From: Flavisericum labens
GTDB lineage: Bacteria > Bacteroidota > Bacteroidia > Flavobacteriales > Flavobacteriaceae
DNA length: 64,000 nt
Direction of reading: 5' to 3'
NCBI RefSeq assembly: GCF_045446075.1
Contig: NZ_JBJJBQ010000009.1
Location: 86,716-150,715, forward strand
Part shown: piece by piece, positions 25,336 through 35,132 of the stretch
Numbering within the stretch: the stretch's first letter is position 1
How the letters are laid out: each line of letters starts with the position of its first letter
The notes under the pieces: model-generated
Seen by the model: only the letters and a program-made list of their open reading frames with translations
Told to the model about the DNA's origin: nothing
Database searches by the model: none
Translations under genes and position numbers: made by a program

Positions 25336-25869
25336 TTATTGAGGATCGTAGATTTTTTTTAATTCTCGCAATCCAATTTTTAATCTTGATTTAATAGTTC
25401 CCAACGGTATATCCAGTTCGTCACTGGCTTCTTGTTGTGTCATGCCCTCAAAAAAGAGAGCATTTAAAACTATTTGGTATTTTTCATCTAAACTACTCAG
25501 GTGTTTTTTTATATCTAGAACATCCTGATTTAACTCACTGGAGTTTAATTTATATACGTTTGAAGTTTCAATTTGGACTTCCTTGCCGCTTTTGTTTTTT
25601 TGCGATCTTACCTTATCAATGGCAGTATTGTAGGCAATCCGATAAAGCCAGGTAAAAAGTTTAGCTTTGGATGCATCATATTTTTTGGAGTACCTCCATA
25701 TTTTTACAAAACTTTCCTGAAGCACGTCTTGAGCCGTATCTTCGTCTGAAATAACCTTTTGAATAACACCGAAAAGGGCGTCAGCATAATACTCGTACAA
25801 AAGTTTTATGGCTTTTTTGTCGCCATTTTGTAGTAGAGAAACTATTTCTTTTTCAATTGCTGAAATCAA
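25336..25869 (-). CDS. ECF sigma factor paired with anti-sigma
   Basis: 177 residues, SigK-like. Region 2 (LLYEYYADALFGVIQKVISDEDTAQDVLQESFVKIWRY ... KLFTWLYRIAYNTAIDKVR) and region 4 (KYQIVLNALFFEGMTQQEASDELDIPLGTIKSRLKIGLRELKKI) are intact. The start codon is TTG (25869); an in-frame stop closely upstream and no other Met near the N-terminus make it the only good choice. A -7 element lies at 25921-25914. Together with the downstream RskA-type gene it forms a classic stress-signalling pair. Confidence 0.93.
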   Translation of the reverse strand: MISAIEKEIVSLLQNGDKKAIKLLYEYYADALFGVIQKVISDEDTAQDVLQESFVKIWRYSKKYDASKAKLFTWLYRIAYNTAIDKVRSQKNKSGKEVQIETSNVYKLNSSELNQDVLDIKKHLSSLDEKYQIVLNALFFEGMTQQEASDELDIPLGTIKSRLKIGLRELKKIYDPQ

Positions 25870-25913
25870 TGTCGACTAGTTTAGTGAATATGGATAATTA
25901 CGATTTGTAAAAC

Positions 25914-25921
25914 CAAAGTTA
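25914..25921 (-). promoter_or_regulatory. -7 promoter element (TAACTTTG) of the sigma/anti-sigma operon
   Basis: TAnnTTTG match 44 bp upstream of the TTG start at 25869. Confidence 0.45.
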
Positions 25922-25937
25922 GACATTTCTTTTGAGA

Positions 25938-26951
25938 TTATAAGATGTTTACTTCAGCCTCAATAGAAATATTAAAAATGCGTTTGATGGTTTTTTGTAT
26001 GAGTTTGGAAAGTTCCAGAATGTCGGTTCCGTTAGCGCCTCCGTAATTAACAAGTACCAAAGCTTGTTTTTTGTGCACGCCATAATTACCAAAACGTTTC
26101 CCTTTAAAACCTGCTTTTTCAATAAGCCAACCGGCTGGTACTTTTACTTCATTGTCAGATACGGCATATGATGGTGCATCCTCAAAGTTTTCTAGTATTT
26201 TTTCAAAATGCTTTTTTGAAATCACCGGGTTTTTGAAAAAACTGCCACTGTTTCCTATTTCTTTGGGGTTGGGTAATTTACTTTCGCGAATGGCTATAAC
26301 CGCTTTTGAAATGTCTTTAATAGAAGGTTGGTCAATTCCTCGTTTTGCCAATTCAGTAGTTATGGTGCCATAATTTACGTTAAGGTTATGATTGTGTTTG
26401 GTCAGTTTAAAAATAACGCTTGTAATAATATATTTTCCTTTGGCTTCTTGTTTGAAAATGGAATTTCGATAGCCAAATTTACATTCGGCTTTAGTAAAGG
26501 TTTTTGCCTTTATTGTGTCTAAAGATATGGCTTCGCACGAATCAAAAACATCTTTAAGTTCAACTCCATACGCTCCAATATTTTGAATGGGTGCCGTGCC
26601 AACATTACCGGGAATGAGCGATAGATTTTCAACACCACCAAAATTATTGTTAATGCACCAAACAACAAATTCATGCCAGTTTTCTCCAGCTCGAGCCTTG
26701 ACAAATACGTGCTCATCATTTTCAGAAATGATGTCGATACCTTTTAAATCAATATGGACGACCAGTCCGTTAAAATTTTTGGTGAGCAGCATATTACTGC
26801 CACCGCCCAAAATCAATTTTTCTGAATGGTTATCTAAATTTAAAACTACTTTAAGTTCATCTATGCTTTGTACAGAAACAAAATGCTTCGATAGAACATC
26901 TATTCCAAATGTATTGAAGGGCTTTAAAGATATGTTCTGGTTAATTTGCAC
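25938..26951 (-). CDS. murB: UDP-N-acetylenolpyruvoylglucosamine reductase
   Basis: Reduces UDP-GlcNAc-enolpyruvate to UDP-MurNAc in peptidoglycan synthesis, FAD-dependent. 337 residues. FAD-binding LILGGGSNMLL and IPGNVGTAPIQNIGAYGVEL, FGYRNSIFK (Tyr loop of type I MurB) and the catalytic Ser in GNSGSFFKNP are present. The start is GTG at 26951; the preceding gene ends TAG with a one-base overlap (TAGTG), so translation is coupled to the aminotransferase. Confidence 0.96.
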   Translation of the reverse strand: MQINQNISLKPFNTFGIDVLSKHFVSVQSIDELKVVLNLDNHSEKLILGGGSNMLLTKNFNGLVVHIDLKGIDIISENDEHVFVKARAGENWHEFVVWCINNNFGGVENLSLIPGNVGTAPIQNIGAYGVELKDVFDSCEAISLDTIKAKTFTKAECKFGYRNSIFKQEAKGKYIITSVIFKLTKHNHNLNVNYGTITTELAKRGIDQPSIKDISKAVIAIRESKLPNPKEIGNSGSFFKNPVISKKHFEKILENFEDAPSYAVSDNEVKVPAGWLIEKAGFKGKRFGNYGVHKKQALVLVNYGGANGTDILELSKLIQKTIKRIFNISIEAEVNIL

Positions 26952-28141
26952 TAGTTAGGGTAAACTTTTAAAGCTTGTTTTAAAATATGGACGGCTCTTA
27001 TCAAGCTTTCTTTGTTAAGTACGTATGCAATACGTATTTGGTTTAAACCTACACCTGGAGTTGAATAAAAACCATTTGCCGGTGCCACCATAATGGTTTC
27101 TCCGTCAATCTCAAAATACTCTAAAAGCCATTGGGCAAAATCATCAGAATTTTTAATGGGTAATTCAACTATGCAATAAAAGGCGCCTTGCGGTTTAGCC
27201 ACTTTAACACCTTCAACTTTCTTTAATTCTTCAATTAAAGTGTCTCGGCGTTCAACGTATTCTTTAATTACATCATCAAAATAACTTTGGGGCGTGTCTA
27301 AAGCTGCCTCGCTAGCTATTTGAGCATAAGTTGGCGGGCTCAATCGGGCTTGGGCAAACTTAAGGGTTGTTTGTAAAAGTGTTTTGTTTTTTGAAACCAG
27401 GCATCCAACACGTGCACCGCACATGCTATAACGTTTGGAAACGGAGTCTATAATTACGGCATGTTGTTCTATACCTTCAACTTGCATAATGGAATAGTGC
27501 TCCTTACCGTCGTAAACAAATTCGCGATATACTTCATCGGCTACCAAAAACAAATCATGCTTTATTGATAAAGCGGCCAATTGTTCAATTTCCTCCTTGG
27601 AATATAAATATCCGGTTGGGTTTCCCGGATTACATATTAAAATAGCCTTGGTTTTTGGTGTGATTAATTTTTCGAAAGTTTCAATAGGAGGTAGTGCAAA
27701 ATTGTCATCAATATCACATATTGCAGGAACTACTTTTACACCTGATGCCGTTGAAAAAGCAATATAATTAGCATAGAATGGCTCAGAAATAATCACTTGA
27801 TCATCGGGGTCCATTATACTACTAAACAAAAAAAGTAAAGCCTCACTGGCTCCTGTAGTTACAATAATATCATTATACGACACTTTAATGTCGTGCTTAT
27901 TATAATAATTAGCCAGTTTTTTTCTGTACTCATCAGAGCCTTCAGATCTGGAGTACGAAAGGATTTCTATATCGTTTTGTTTAACAGCATTTAAAGCTAC
28001 TTCAGGAGTTTTAATGTCGGGTTGTCCAATATTAAGATAATAGATGTGTTTCCCGTTTTCGATAGCTTGTTCGGCATACGGAACAAGTTTTCGGATAGGG
28101 GAAGCTGGCATGTCATGGCCTTTTTGTGAAATCGATGGCAT
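26951..28141 (-). CDS. PLP-dependent class I/II aminotransferase
   Basis: 396 residues from the ATG at 28141 (MPSISQKGHDMPASPIRKLVP); the frame extends eight residues upstream. YYLNIGQPDIKTP, TTGASEALL, NPGNPTGYLYS, ADEVYREFVYDG, the PLP lysine in DSVSKRYSMCGARVG, and the Arg near the C-terminus (IRIAYVL) mark an aspartate-aminotransferase-fold enzyme. The true substrate pair cannot be read. It is coupled to murB downstream. Confidence 0.92.
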   Translation of the reverse strand: MPSISQKGHDMPASPIRKLVPYAEQAIENGKHIYYLNIGQPDIKTPEVALNAVKQNDIEILSYSRSEGSDEYRKKLANYYNKHDIKVSYNDIIVTTGASEALLFLFSSIMDPDDQVIISEPFYANYIAFSTASGVKVVPAICDIDDNFALPPIETFEKLITPKTKAILICNPGNPTGYLYSKEEIEQLAALSIKHDLFLVADEVYREFVYDGKEHYSIMQVEGIEQHAVIIDSVSKRYSMCGARVGCLVSKNKTLLQTTLKFAQARLSPPTYAQIASEAALDTPQSYFDDVIKEYVERRDTLIEELKKVEGVKVAKPQGAFYCIVELPIKNSDDFAQWLLEYFEIDGETIMVAPANGFYSTPGVGLNQIRIAYVLNKESLIRAVHILKQALKVYPN

Positions 28142-28264
28142 TAAAAAACTGTTTTTAAGCTGCAAAGTTGAGAAAATTATCTTAAATTTTTTTTAAAATA
28201 CAGCCCTAAATTAAATAGCTACCTCAAAGATTTGTAAATTCATGTAACAATTTATAATGTATTC

Positions 28265-29590
28265 ATGATCTTACGATTAATCGGCTTCCTTTGTTTTTTC
28301 GGATTTAGCTTGTTTGGCTTTTCCCAAAGCAAGTTTGTTATTGAGAATAAAAAGGGGAAGGATAAAATAAGATTTAAGCTCATAAATAATTTGATTGTTT
28401 TGCCTGTGGAGGTTAATGGAGTTGAGTTGTCATTTTTACTAGATACAGGAGTGAGCAAGCCCATCATTTTTAATTTCTTAAACGTTTCAGAAACTTTAAA
28501 TATAAAAGAAACTGAAACGATTTATTTAAGGGGTTTGGGGGAAGGAAAAATGGTTGAAGCACTAAAGTCCCAAAATAACGTATTTAAAATTGGGGATGCT
28601 ATTAAGTTAAATCAAGACCTGTACGCTATTTTTAATGCTAATTTAGATTTGTCGCCCCGTTTGGGTGTCCCTATTCATGGTATCATTGGTTTTGATTTGT
28701 TCCGTGATTTGGTGGTTCAAATCAATTATTCTTCCCAAAGAATTATATTGACCGACCCAGAAAAGTATAATAGTAAAAAATGCCGAATGTGTGAAATCTT
28801 TAATCTAGAGTTTTACAACGGAAAACCTTATGTAAATGCCAAAGTTGAAATTGAAGAAAAAGAAATCCCTGTAAAGCTCCTTATTGATTCTGGAGGGAGT
28901 GATGCATTGTGGCTATTCGAGAATGATGAATTAGGTATAAAGTCTGATGGTAAGTTCTTTTATGATTTTTTAGGGTACGGACTTAATGGTAGCGTTTACG
29001 GAAAACGCTCTAAAATCAGTAGGTTTTCTTTAAAAAGTTTTGAGTTGAAGAATCTCAATGTGGCTTATCCCGACTCGTCTTCCGTATTTTTTGCTCAACA
29101 AATCAGCAATAGAAGTGGTAGTTTGGCTGGAAATATTTTAAAGCGCTTTAATGTCGTTTTTCATTATCAAAAAGCTATGGTAAGGCTCAAGAAAAACAAA
29201 TACTTTAGACAAGAATTCACTTATAATAAATCTGGTATTGAGCTGTCTCACGATGGAGTAAGACTGGTTAAAGAAAAACAAAATAACGTTATAAGACCTC
29301 GAGAAGGTGCAGAGAACAAAACTAAGGTTATAATTGACATCCAATACAAATTATCTCTAAAACCAGCATATACAATTGTCGAACTAAGAGAAGGCTCACC
29401 CGCAAAAGAAGCAGGTTTAAAGGTTGGTGATATTTTGGTAAGTGTAAATGGAAAACTAACTTATCAAAATACATTACAGGGAATTATGCAAATGTTTTAT
29501 GACGATGCCGGAAAGAAAATTAAATTAAAGGTAGAACGAAAAGGCAGGCTGCTGAACTTTAGTTTTATTTTAAAGGATTTGTTCGATTAG
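28265..29590 (+). CDS. Secreted retropepsin-like aspartyl protease with PDZ domain
   Basis: 441 residues. Signal peptide 1-20 (FGFSQ). Two aspartyl-protease halves: FLLDTGVSKPII (Asp60) and LLIDSGGSDALWLF (Asp208), the second with Ser for Thr in the DTG motif. A PDZ domain fills the C-terminus (about 350-425: IVELREGSPAKEAGLKVGDILVSVNG). Such proteins are widespread in Bacteroidota and have no established substrate. Monocistronic, followed by a convergent terminator. Confidence 0.88.
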   Translation: MILRLIGFLCFFGFSLFGFSQSKFVIENKKGKDKIRFKLINNLIVLPVEVNGVELSFLLDTGVSKPIIFNFLNVSETLNIKETETIYLRGLGEGKMVEALKSQNNVFKIGDAIKLNQDLYAIFNANLDLSPRLGVPIHGIIGFDLFRDLVVQINYSSQRIILTDPEKYNSKKCRMCEIFNLEFYNGKPYVNAKVEIEEKEIPVKLLIDSGGSDALWLFENDELGIKSDGKFFYDFLGYGLNGSVYGKRSKISRFSLKSFELKNLNVAYPDSSSVFFAQQISNRSGSLAGNILKRFNVVFHYQKAMVRLKKNKYFRQEFTYNKSGIELSHDGVRLVKEKQNNVIRPREGAENKTKVIIDIQYKLSLKPAYTIVELREGSPAKEAGLKVGDILVSVNGKLTYQNTLQGIMQMFYDDAGKKIKLKVERKGRLLNFSFILKDLFD

Positions 29591-29605
29591 TTTGCTAAAA
29601 TAAAA

Positions 29606-29631
29606 AAGGCTTGAAAATGTTTTCAAGCCTT
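29606..29631. terminator. Bidirectional terminator
   Basis: 12-bp stem AAGGCTTGAAAA / TTTTCAAGCCTT with a two-base loop, between the protease gene and the convergent DUF1573 gene. An A run on the left suits minus-strand termination. Confidence 0.8.
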
Positions 29632-29648
29632 CTAAGATTATTTGTTAT

Positions 29649-30065
29649 TTATTGCTGCACAATACTTTTTCCTTTTTTATCCAATACACTTTCTTTGCTT
29701 GGGTCAATAACTTCTCCTTTAATTTTTAAGGCTACCGTAGGGGTAACGGCGTTGGAAATTACAGTGATTGTTTTTCTAATTGGGTTTACTCTGTTCGTAT
29801 CGTATTTAACCTCTATTTGACCAGTTTTTCCTGGTAAAATAGGTTCATCTGGTTTTTTAGGAATAGTACATCCGCAACTAGAACTTACCTTCGAAATAAT
29901 TAATGGCTCATCACCAGTATTAGTAAATTCAAAGGTTCTAATTCCGTTTGATCCCTTTTCAATTGTACCGTAGTCAATAGTTTCAGATTTAAATTCAATT
30001 TTAGCTTGAGCATTAACAGCAAAACTGATTAAACCGATAAATAAAATTGTGATTAATTGTTTCAT
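29649..30065 (-). CDS. Secreted DUF1573 protein (second of two)
   Basis: 138 residues. Signal peptide 1-20 (LISFAVNAQA). The DUF1573 body parallels the protein at 7850-8293 almost block for block: DYGTIEKGSNGIRTFEFTNTGDEPLII, SSCGCTIPKK, EPILPGKTGQIEVKYDTNRVNPIRKTITVISNA. This copy is nine residues shorter, ends SIVQQ, and lacks the Pro/Ala tail. Function of the family is not established. Confidence 0.88.
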   Translation of the reverse strand: MKQLITILFIGLISFAVNAQAKIEFKSETIDYGTIEKGSNGIRTFEFTNTGDEPLIISKVSSSCGCTIPKKPDEPILPGKTGQIEVKYDTNRVNPIRKTITVISNAVTPTVALKIKGEVIDPSKESVLDKKGKSIVQQ

Positions 30066-30302
30066 GGTTTCGTTTTTTATTGTTCAATATTGGACTTCAG
30101 CATGGTTTTATTTGGCACCAAAATCCACTTTGCTTTCTACTTTAATTCAAGTCAAACATACTTACTTTTTCTACAATCATCAAAAATAATGGATGAAATG
30201 CATGTTATTTAACAAGTTCAAGTACCTTAATCTGCCACTTTAACTAATCATTTACTTCAAAATACACCCAATGTTTGGCGTATGATAAAGCATATATAGT
30301 TT
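30066..30302. other. Gap upstream of valS, no gene seen
   Basis: About 240 bp between the DUF1573 start and the valS promoter with no convincing frame or hairpin. It must hold the promoters for both divergent genes. Confidence 0.5.
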
Positions 30303-30331
30303 TTGTAAAAAAAGAAATATAAGTACTTTTG
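30303..30331 (+). promoter_or_regulatory. Promoter of valS (TTG-N18-TACTTTTG)
   Basis: -33 TTG at 30303-30305 and -7 TACTTTTG at 30324-30331, 18 bp apart. Transcription should start near 30336, 26 bp before the ATG at 30362. Confidence 0.65.
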
Positions 30332-30361
30332 CAAACTAATGTTCAAAAACTATTCCAAAGC

Positions 30362-32995
30362 ATGCAAATTCCATCAAAATATGATGCAAGTCAGGTAGAA
30401 AACAAGTGGTATAACTACTGGATGGACCACAATTATTTTCATTCGGAACCAGATGAAAGAGAGCCATATACCATAGTTATTCCGCCGCCAAACGTTACTG
30501 GTGTTTTGCACATGGGGCATATGCTGAATAACACTATTCAGGATGTATTGGTGCGCCGTGCGCGATTATTAGGAAAAAATGCTTGCTGGGTACCTGGTAC
30601 TGATCACGCCTCAATTGCGACAGAAGCCAAAGTAGTGGCAAAATTAAAGGAACAAGGCATTGATAAAAATGATTTAACGCGCGAAGAATTTTTAAAACAT
30701 GCATGGGATTGGACTCACGAGTACGGTGGTGTAATTTTAGAGCAACTAAAAAAACTGGGTTGTTCTTGCGATTGGGACCGAACAAAATTCACCATGGATG
30801 ATGACATGAGTGAGTCGGTTATCAAAGTTTTTGTTGATTTATTTAATAAAGGACTGATTTATCGTGGATATCGTATGGTAAACTGGGATCCTGAGGCGAA
30901 AACAACCCTCTCTGACGAAGAGGTTATCTATGAAGAACGTCAAGGCAATCTTTATTATTTAAAGTATAAAATTGATGGCAGTAAAGATACTTTAACTATT
31001 GCCACTACAAGGCCAGAGACCATTTTTGGTGATACGGCTATTTGTATAAACCCGAATGACGATCGTTTTAAACACTTACATGGCAAAAAAGCAATTGTAC
31101 CAATTTGTAATCGGGTAGTTCCAATCATTGAAGATGAATATGTAGATGTCGAATTCGGGACGGGTTGCTTAAAAGTAACACCGGCACACGACGAAAATGA
31201 TAAAAAACTAGGAGACAAGCATAATCTTGAAGTAGTTGATATTTTTAACGATGATGCTTCGTTAAATAGCTTCGGATTGCATTATGAGGGTAAAGACCGT
31301 TTTGTGGCTAGAAAGGAAGTAGTGGCTGAATTGGAAGCAAACGGTGAATTGGTTAAAACGGAAACCCACGATAATAAAGTAGGAACTTCTGAAAGAACCA
31401 AAGCTGTTATCGAACCTCGATTGAGCGACCAGTGGTTCCTTAAAATGGAAGATTTGGTAAAACCTGCCATAAAGGCAGTATTAGAAACTGAGGACATTAA
31501 ACTTTTTCCAAAGAAGTTTGAAAGCACCTATAGGCACTGGATGGAAAATATCCGTGATTGGAACATTTCACGTCAGCTTATGTGGGGGCAACAAATTCCG
31601 GCGTATTATTATGGTGATGGGAAAGAGGATTTTGTTGTGGCAGAAACAAAGGAAAAAGCTTTGGAACTGGCTAAACAAAAAACTAAAACCCAAACGTTAA
31701 CTGATAAAGATTTGCGTCAAGACAACGATGCGCTCGATACTTGGTTTTCTTCTTGGCTATGGCCTATGAGCGTTTTTGATGGGATAAGATATCCTGAAAA
31801 CGATGATATTAAATACTATTACCCAACCAACGATTTGGTTACCGGACCAGATATTTTATTCTTTTGGGTAGCCCGAATGATTATTTCTGGATACGAGTAT
31901 AAAGGTGAAAAGCCATTCAGTAATGTTTATTTAACAGGGTTGGTGCGTGATAAGCAACGCCGAAAAATGAGTAAATCGCTGGGTAATTCTCCCGATGCCT
32001 TAAAATTGATTGAAGAATATGGTGCCGATGGCGTTCGTGTGGGGTTATTGTTGAGTTCGGCTGCAGGTAACGATTTATTGTTCGATGAAGCCCTTTGCCA
32101 ACAAGGTAAGGGATTTTCCAATAAGATATGGAATGCATTTAGACTGATTAAAGGTTGGGAAATTGATGGAAGCATCTCGCAGCCAGAAACAGCAAAAGTG
32201 GGGCTGGAGTGGTACGAAGCCAAATTCCAAAAGGCATTAACAGAAATTGAAGACCACTTTAACAAATACCGTTTAAGCGATGCTTTAATGACCACTTACA
32301 AATTAATCATGGACGATTTTTCGTCCTGGCTATTGGAAATTATTAAACCGGCCTATCAAAAACCTATTGATGCGAAAACGTATAAAGCGGTAATCGACGC
32401 TTTTGAGAACAACCTGAAAATATTGCATCCGTTTATGCCATTTTTAACGGAAGAAATTTGGCAATATATTTCGGAAAGAGCACCAGAGGAAGCTTTGATA
32501 GTAGCCCAATGGCCTGAAAACGAGATAGTGAATCAAAAGTTGATTGCTGAGTTTGATTTTGCTTCGGAAGTGATTTCGGGTATCAGAAATATCAGAAAAC
32601 AAAAAAACATCGCCTTTAAGGAAGCTATTTGTTTTTCAGTAATCAATAACGAAAAAAACAATGCCACTTTTGATGGCGTGATAGCCAAACTAGGCAATCT
32701 TGAAAATATTGATTATGTAACTGAAGCCATTGACGGCGCATTGATGTTTAGGGTAAAATCCAACGAATACTTTATACCTATGGCTGGTGCTATTGATGTA
32801 GAGGCTGAAATTAAAAAACTTACCGAAGAGCTAAATTATACCGAAGGCTTTTTAAAGTCGGTGCAAAAGAAACTTTCTAACGAGCGTTTTGTGGCAGGAG
32901 CACCCGAGCAAGTAGTCAATGCCGAAAAGAAAAAAGAAGCCGATGCCTTAGCTAAAATTGAAACGCTAAAGACGAGTTTGGCGAGTTTGGGGTAG
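30362..32995 (+). CDS. valS: Valyl-tRNA synthetase, class I
   Basis: 877 residues from the ATG at 30362. A TTG at 30329 overlaps the -7 element and is rejected. Motifs: PPPNVTGVLHMGHML (HIGH box), editing domain TTRPETIFGDTAI, zinc- and tRNA-related ISRQLMWGQQIPAYY, RRKMSKSLGNSPD (KMSKS box) and the C-terminal coiled coil (about 805-877, rich in Lys and Glu) that contacts tRNA. Full length for the family. Confidence 0.98.
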   Translation: MQIPSKYDASQVENKWYNYWMDHNYFHSEPDEREPYTIVIPPPNVTGVLHMGHMLNNTIQDVLVRRARLLGKNACWVPGTDHASIATEAKVVAKLKEQGIDKNDLTREEFLKHAWDWTHEYGGVILEQLKKLGCSCDWDRTKFTMDDDMSESVIKVFVDLFNKGLIYRGYRMVNWDPEAKTTLSDEEVIYEERQGNLYYLKYKIDGSKDTLTIATTRPETIFGDTAICINPNDDRFKHLHGKKAIVPICNRVVPIIEDEYVDVEFGTGCLKVTPAHDENDKKLGDKHNLEVVDIFNDDASLNSFGLHYEGKDRFVARKEVVAELEANGELVKTETHDNKVGTSERTKAVIEPRLSDQWFLKMEDLVKPAIKAVLETEDIKLFPKKFESTYRHWMENIRDWNISRQLMWGQQIPAYYYGDGKEDFVVAETKEKALELAKQKTKTQTLTDKDLRQDNDALDTWFSSWLWPMSVFDGIRYPENDDIKYYYPTNDLVTGPDILFFWVARMIISGYEYKGEKPFSNVYLTGLVRDKQRRKMSKSLGNSPDALKLIEEYGADGVRVGLLLSSAAGNDLLFDEALCQQGKGFSNKIWNAFRLIKGWEIDGSISQPETAKVGLEWYEAKFQKALTEIEDHFNKYRLSDALMTTYKLIMDDFSSWLLEIIKPAYQKPIDAKTYKAVIDAFENNLKILHPFMPFLTEEIWQYISERAPEEALIVAQWPENEIVNQKLIAEFDFASEVISGIRNIRKQKNIAFKEAICFSVINNEKNNATFDGVIAKLGNLENIDYVTEAIDGALMFRVKSNEYFIPMAGAIDVEAEIKKLTEELNYTEGFLKSVQKKLSNERFVAGAPEQVVNAEKKKEADALAKIETLKTSLASLG

Positions 32996-33165
32996 AATAA
33001 GTGTTTGTTTTTGGAGATTCGTTTAACGATTAAGTATATTGAAAGTAGCACATTTTTTGCACTAACATTTTAGGTTGCCATTGACTTTAAAATTAGAAAC
33101 TTTATTTCGTTTTAGCATTTCAATAGGGCTTTTCATGAGGATACGTTGTTGTCGTCTTTTTTTGA

Positions 33166-34985
33166 TTAGAAAATATAGATGCCTTCTTTAATTTCATTTA
33201 GAATACTTTTATTGATTATTGTATAGGTATTACTTTTTGGTAACATTACATATACGTCATCATTATCACAATTAAAGCCTTCTTTTTTTAAATTGAATTT
33301 TTTTATTTTATGCGTATGCGTAAAATTAATTTCGTCTTTTAACCTAATAAAAATTGGAATTGCATATTTAGGAAGTTCTTTATGAAGTTGTTCGGCAACT
33401 TTATCAATGTTAAAAACTACTCCTTTTCGTTTTACAATAGTTATCATGCCCGCCCTGCCATCATTATTTGGAATTTTCACACCATAGGCAGCACACATTT
33501 CAACGCAGCTGATTTGTCCCACAATTCCTTCTACTTCTGCAGTGGCAACATTTTCACCCTTCCATCTAAAAGTATCTCCAATTCTATCAATAAATCTTGC
33601 ATGTTTAAATCCAATGTCTTGTAAAAGGTCACCACTATTAAACCAACAATCTTCTGATTTAAACACATTACGAAGAATTTTGTCTTCATTTCGTTCCTTA
33701 TTAACATAGCCGTCAAATTCAGATTTCTCGCTTATTTCAGAAATAAGTAAACCAGTTTCTCCTTTTTCCACAGGAATAAGAAAACCATTGGCATCTTTTA
33801 CAGGTGAATCGTTCTCAATATTGTATTTGATAATTTTGAAATTTGTAGGACACCAACCAATAGTACAATCAAAATTAAACGTATTGGTAAACCCAACATT
33901 GCCATCGGCAGCACCATAAAACTCAAACACGTTTTTAATTTGAAAACGCTCTTTAAATTTAGACCAAATATCAGGTCTTAGACCATTGCCCATAATTTTT
34001 TTTATTCGATGACTTTTATCCATATTTGATGCAGGGGCATTCAGTAAATAGCGACATAATTCACCTATATATATGAATGAAGAGACATTATATTTTTGAA
34101 CATCATTCCAAAACTCAGTGACTGAAAATTTTCTTCTCATGACCATAGTGCAAGAAGCAGCTAGGGTTGTAGGCCAACCAACAATAAGTGCATTCGTATG
34201 ATAAAAAGGAAGTGGAACATACATGACGTCTTTAGCATTGAGATTCATGTTAACTTTACCAAACCAGTAGTAGGTTGATAACCACTTTCTGTTTGTTTGC
34301 CGGGATGCTTTTGGTAAACCTGTTGTGCCAGATGTAAAAACGTTGGCATAAACTTGACCTGCTTTTATTTGCTTGGTTGTAATTGGGTTTCCGGTGTCAG
34401 TTTCCTCTAGTTTTTTCTTCAGATTTACTTAGTTGGTTGGACAATCTGCAATTTGTTGATCACTGATCCAAAAGTATTTGTTGTCAGATGTTTCTGTTAG
34501 TGTATCGGCAACATTTTCAAAAAAAGGGACCAGTTCCTCACCTATGATAAAGTACTTCGATTTTGCAAGCTTTAATGAGTGCACTAAAGTCTTTTCTCTT
34601 TGATTTGGATTGATCAACGAAATAATAGCGCCTATTTTTGCGCAAGCTGCTATTAGAAATAAAAGTTCTGGTCTATTTTCTAAAAAAGTGATAACCGTTT
34701 CACCATTTTTTACGCCTTCATGAAGAAGGTAATTCGCATACCTGTTAATTATTGCATTGAATTCAAAATAGGTATAACTTGGTCTTCGTATTTAAGAGCA
34801 ACGACATTTCTGTTTTTAAAGGCGTTAGACCCTATAATCGTTCCTATAGATTCATTGCTATTTGAGTTTATCGCTTTGGCCTTCTTTATGTGCTTAATTA
34901 TTCTAGGGTAATGGGGAACAAGCAAAAATAGTTTTAATACCAGATTAGCCAGGTTTATGTTATGATTTTGAGAAGTATTACCCAT
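33166..34985 (-). pseudogene. Degraded acyl-CoA synthetase of the FATP/VLACS type
   Basis: Three adjoining segments read as one protein of about 605 residues: 34985-34779 (start, then frame lost), about 34775-34432, and 34428-33166. A one-base loss at about 34774-34779 (GTTATACC where GTTTATACC restores frame) breaks the N-terminal part, and an in-frame TAA (34431-34429) follows codons for ADCPTN. Reassembled it shows YRYANYLLHEG-like helices (RYANYLLHEG), ENRPELLFLIAACAKIGAIIS, the AMP motif SGTTGLPKAS, YGAADGNVGF, FNSGDLLQD and DRIGDTFRWKGENV. It is the fatty-acid transporter/very-long-chain acyl-CoA ligase subgroup. The intact 3' frame from 34248 lacks the AMP-binding signature, so no active enzyme is expected. 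It lies just downstream of the ACBP gene. Confidence 0.85.
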
Positions 34986-35020
34986 TTATTGAGTCTTCGA
35001 TTGTTATTTAATTGACGATA

Positions 35021-35114
35021 ACTTGAAATATGAAATCGTATTAATGTTTTATATGCGTCGCTACTTAAACGAGTTCTGCACAGGTAAACGAAGGTAGTTG
35101 AAAATTTTCACAAA
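35021..35114. repeat. Interspersed repeat, copy 2
   Basis: The core 35043-35114 matches 12451-12522 in the same orientation with seven mismatches by eye. It lies 36 bp upstream of the pseudogene start and includes no coding frame. It could be a small non-autonomous mobile element remnant or a scar. Confidence 0.7.
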
Positions 35115-35132
35115 ATGGAAAAGAGCAATCAC

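Noticed and set aside
30329..30361. TTG start of valS at 30329
   Set aside because: It overlaps the -7 element TACTTTTG; ATG at 30362 matches the usual N-terminus.
34429..34617. A 62-residue reading frame on the minus strand
   Set aside because: It is the middle part of the same pseudogene, in frame with the 3' part and separated only by TAA.
34749..34985. A 78-residue reading frame on the minus strand
   Set aside because: It is the N-terminal part of the acyl-CoA synthetase; its end (DQVIPILNSMQ) is out of frame and the correct frame continues the homology.
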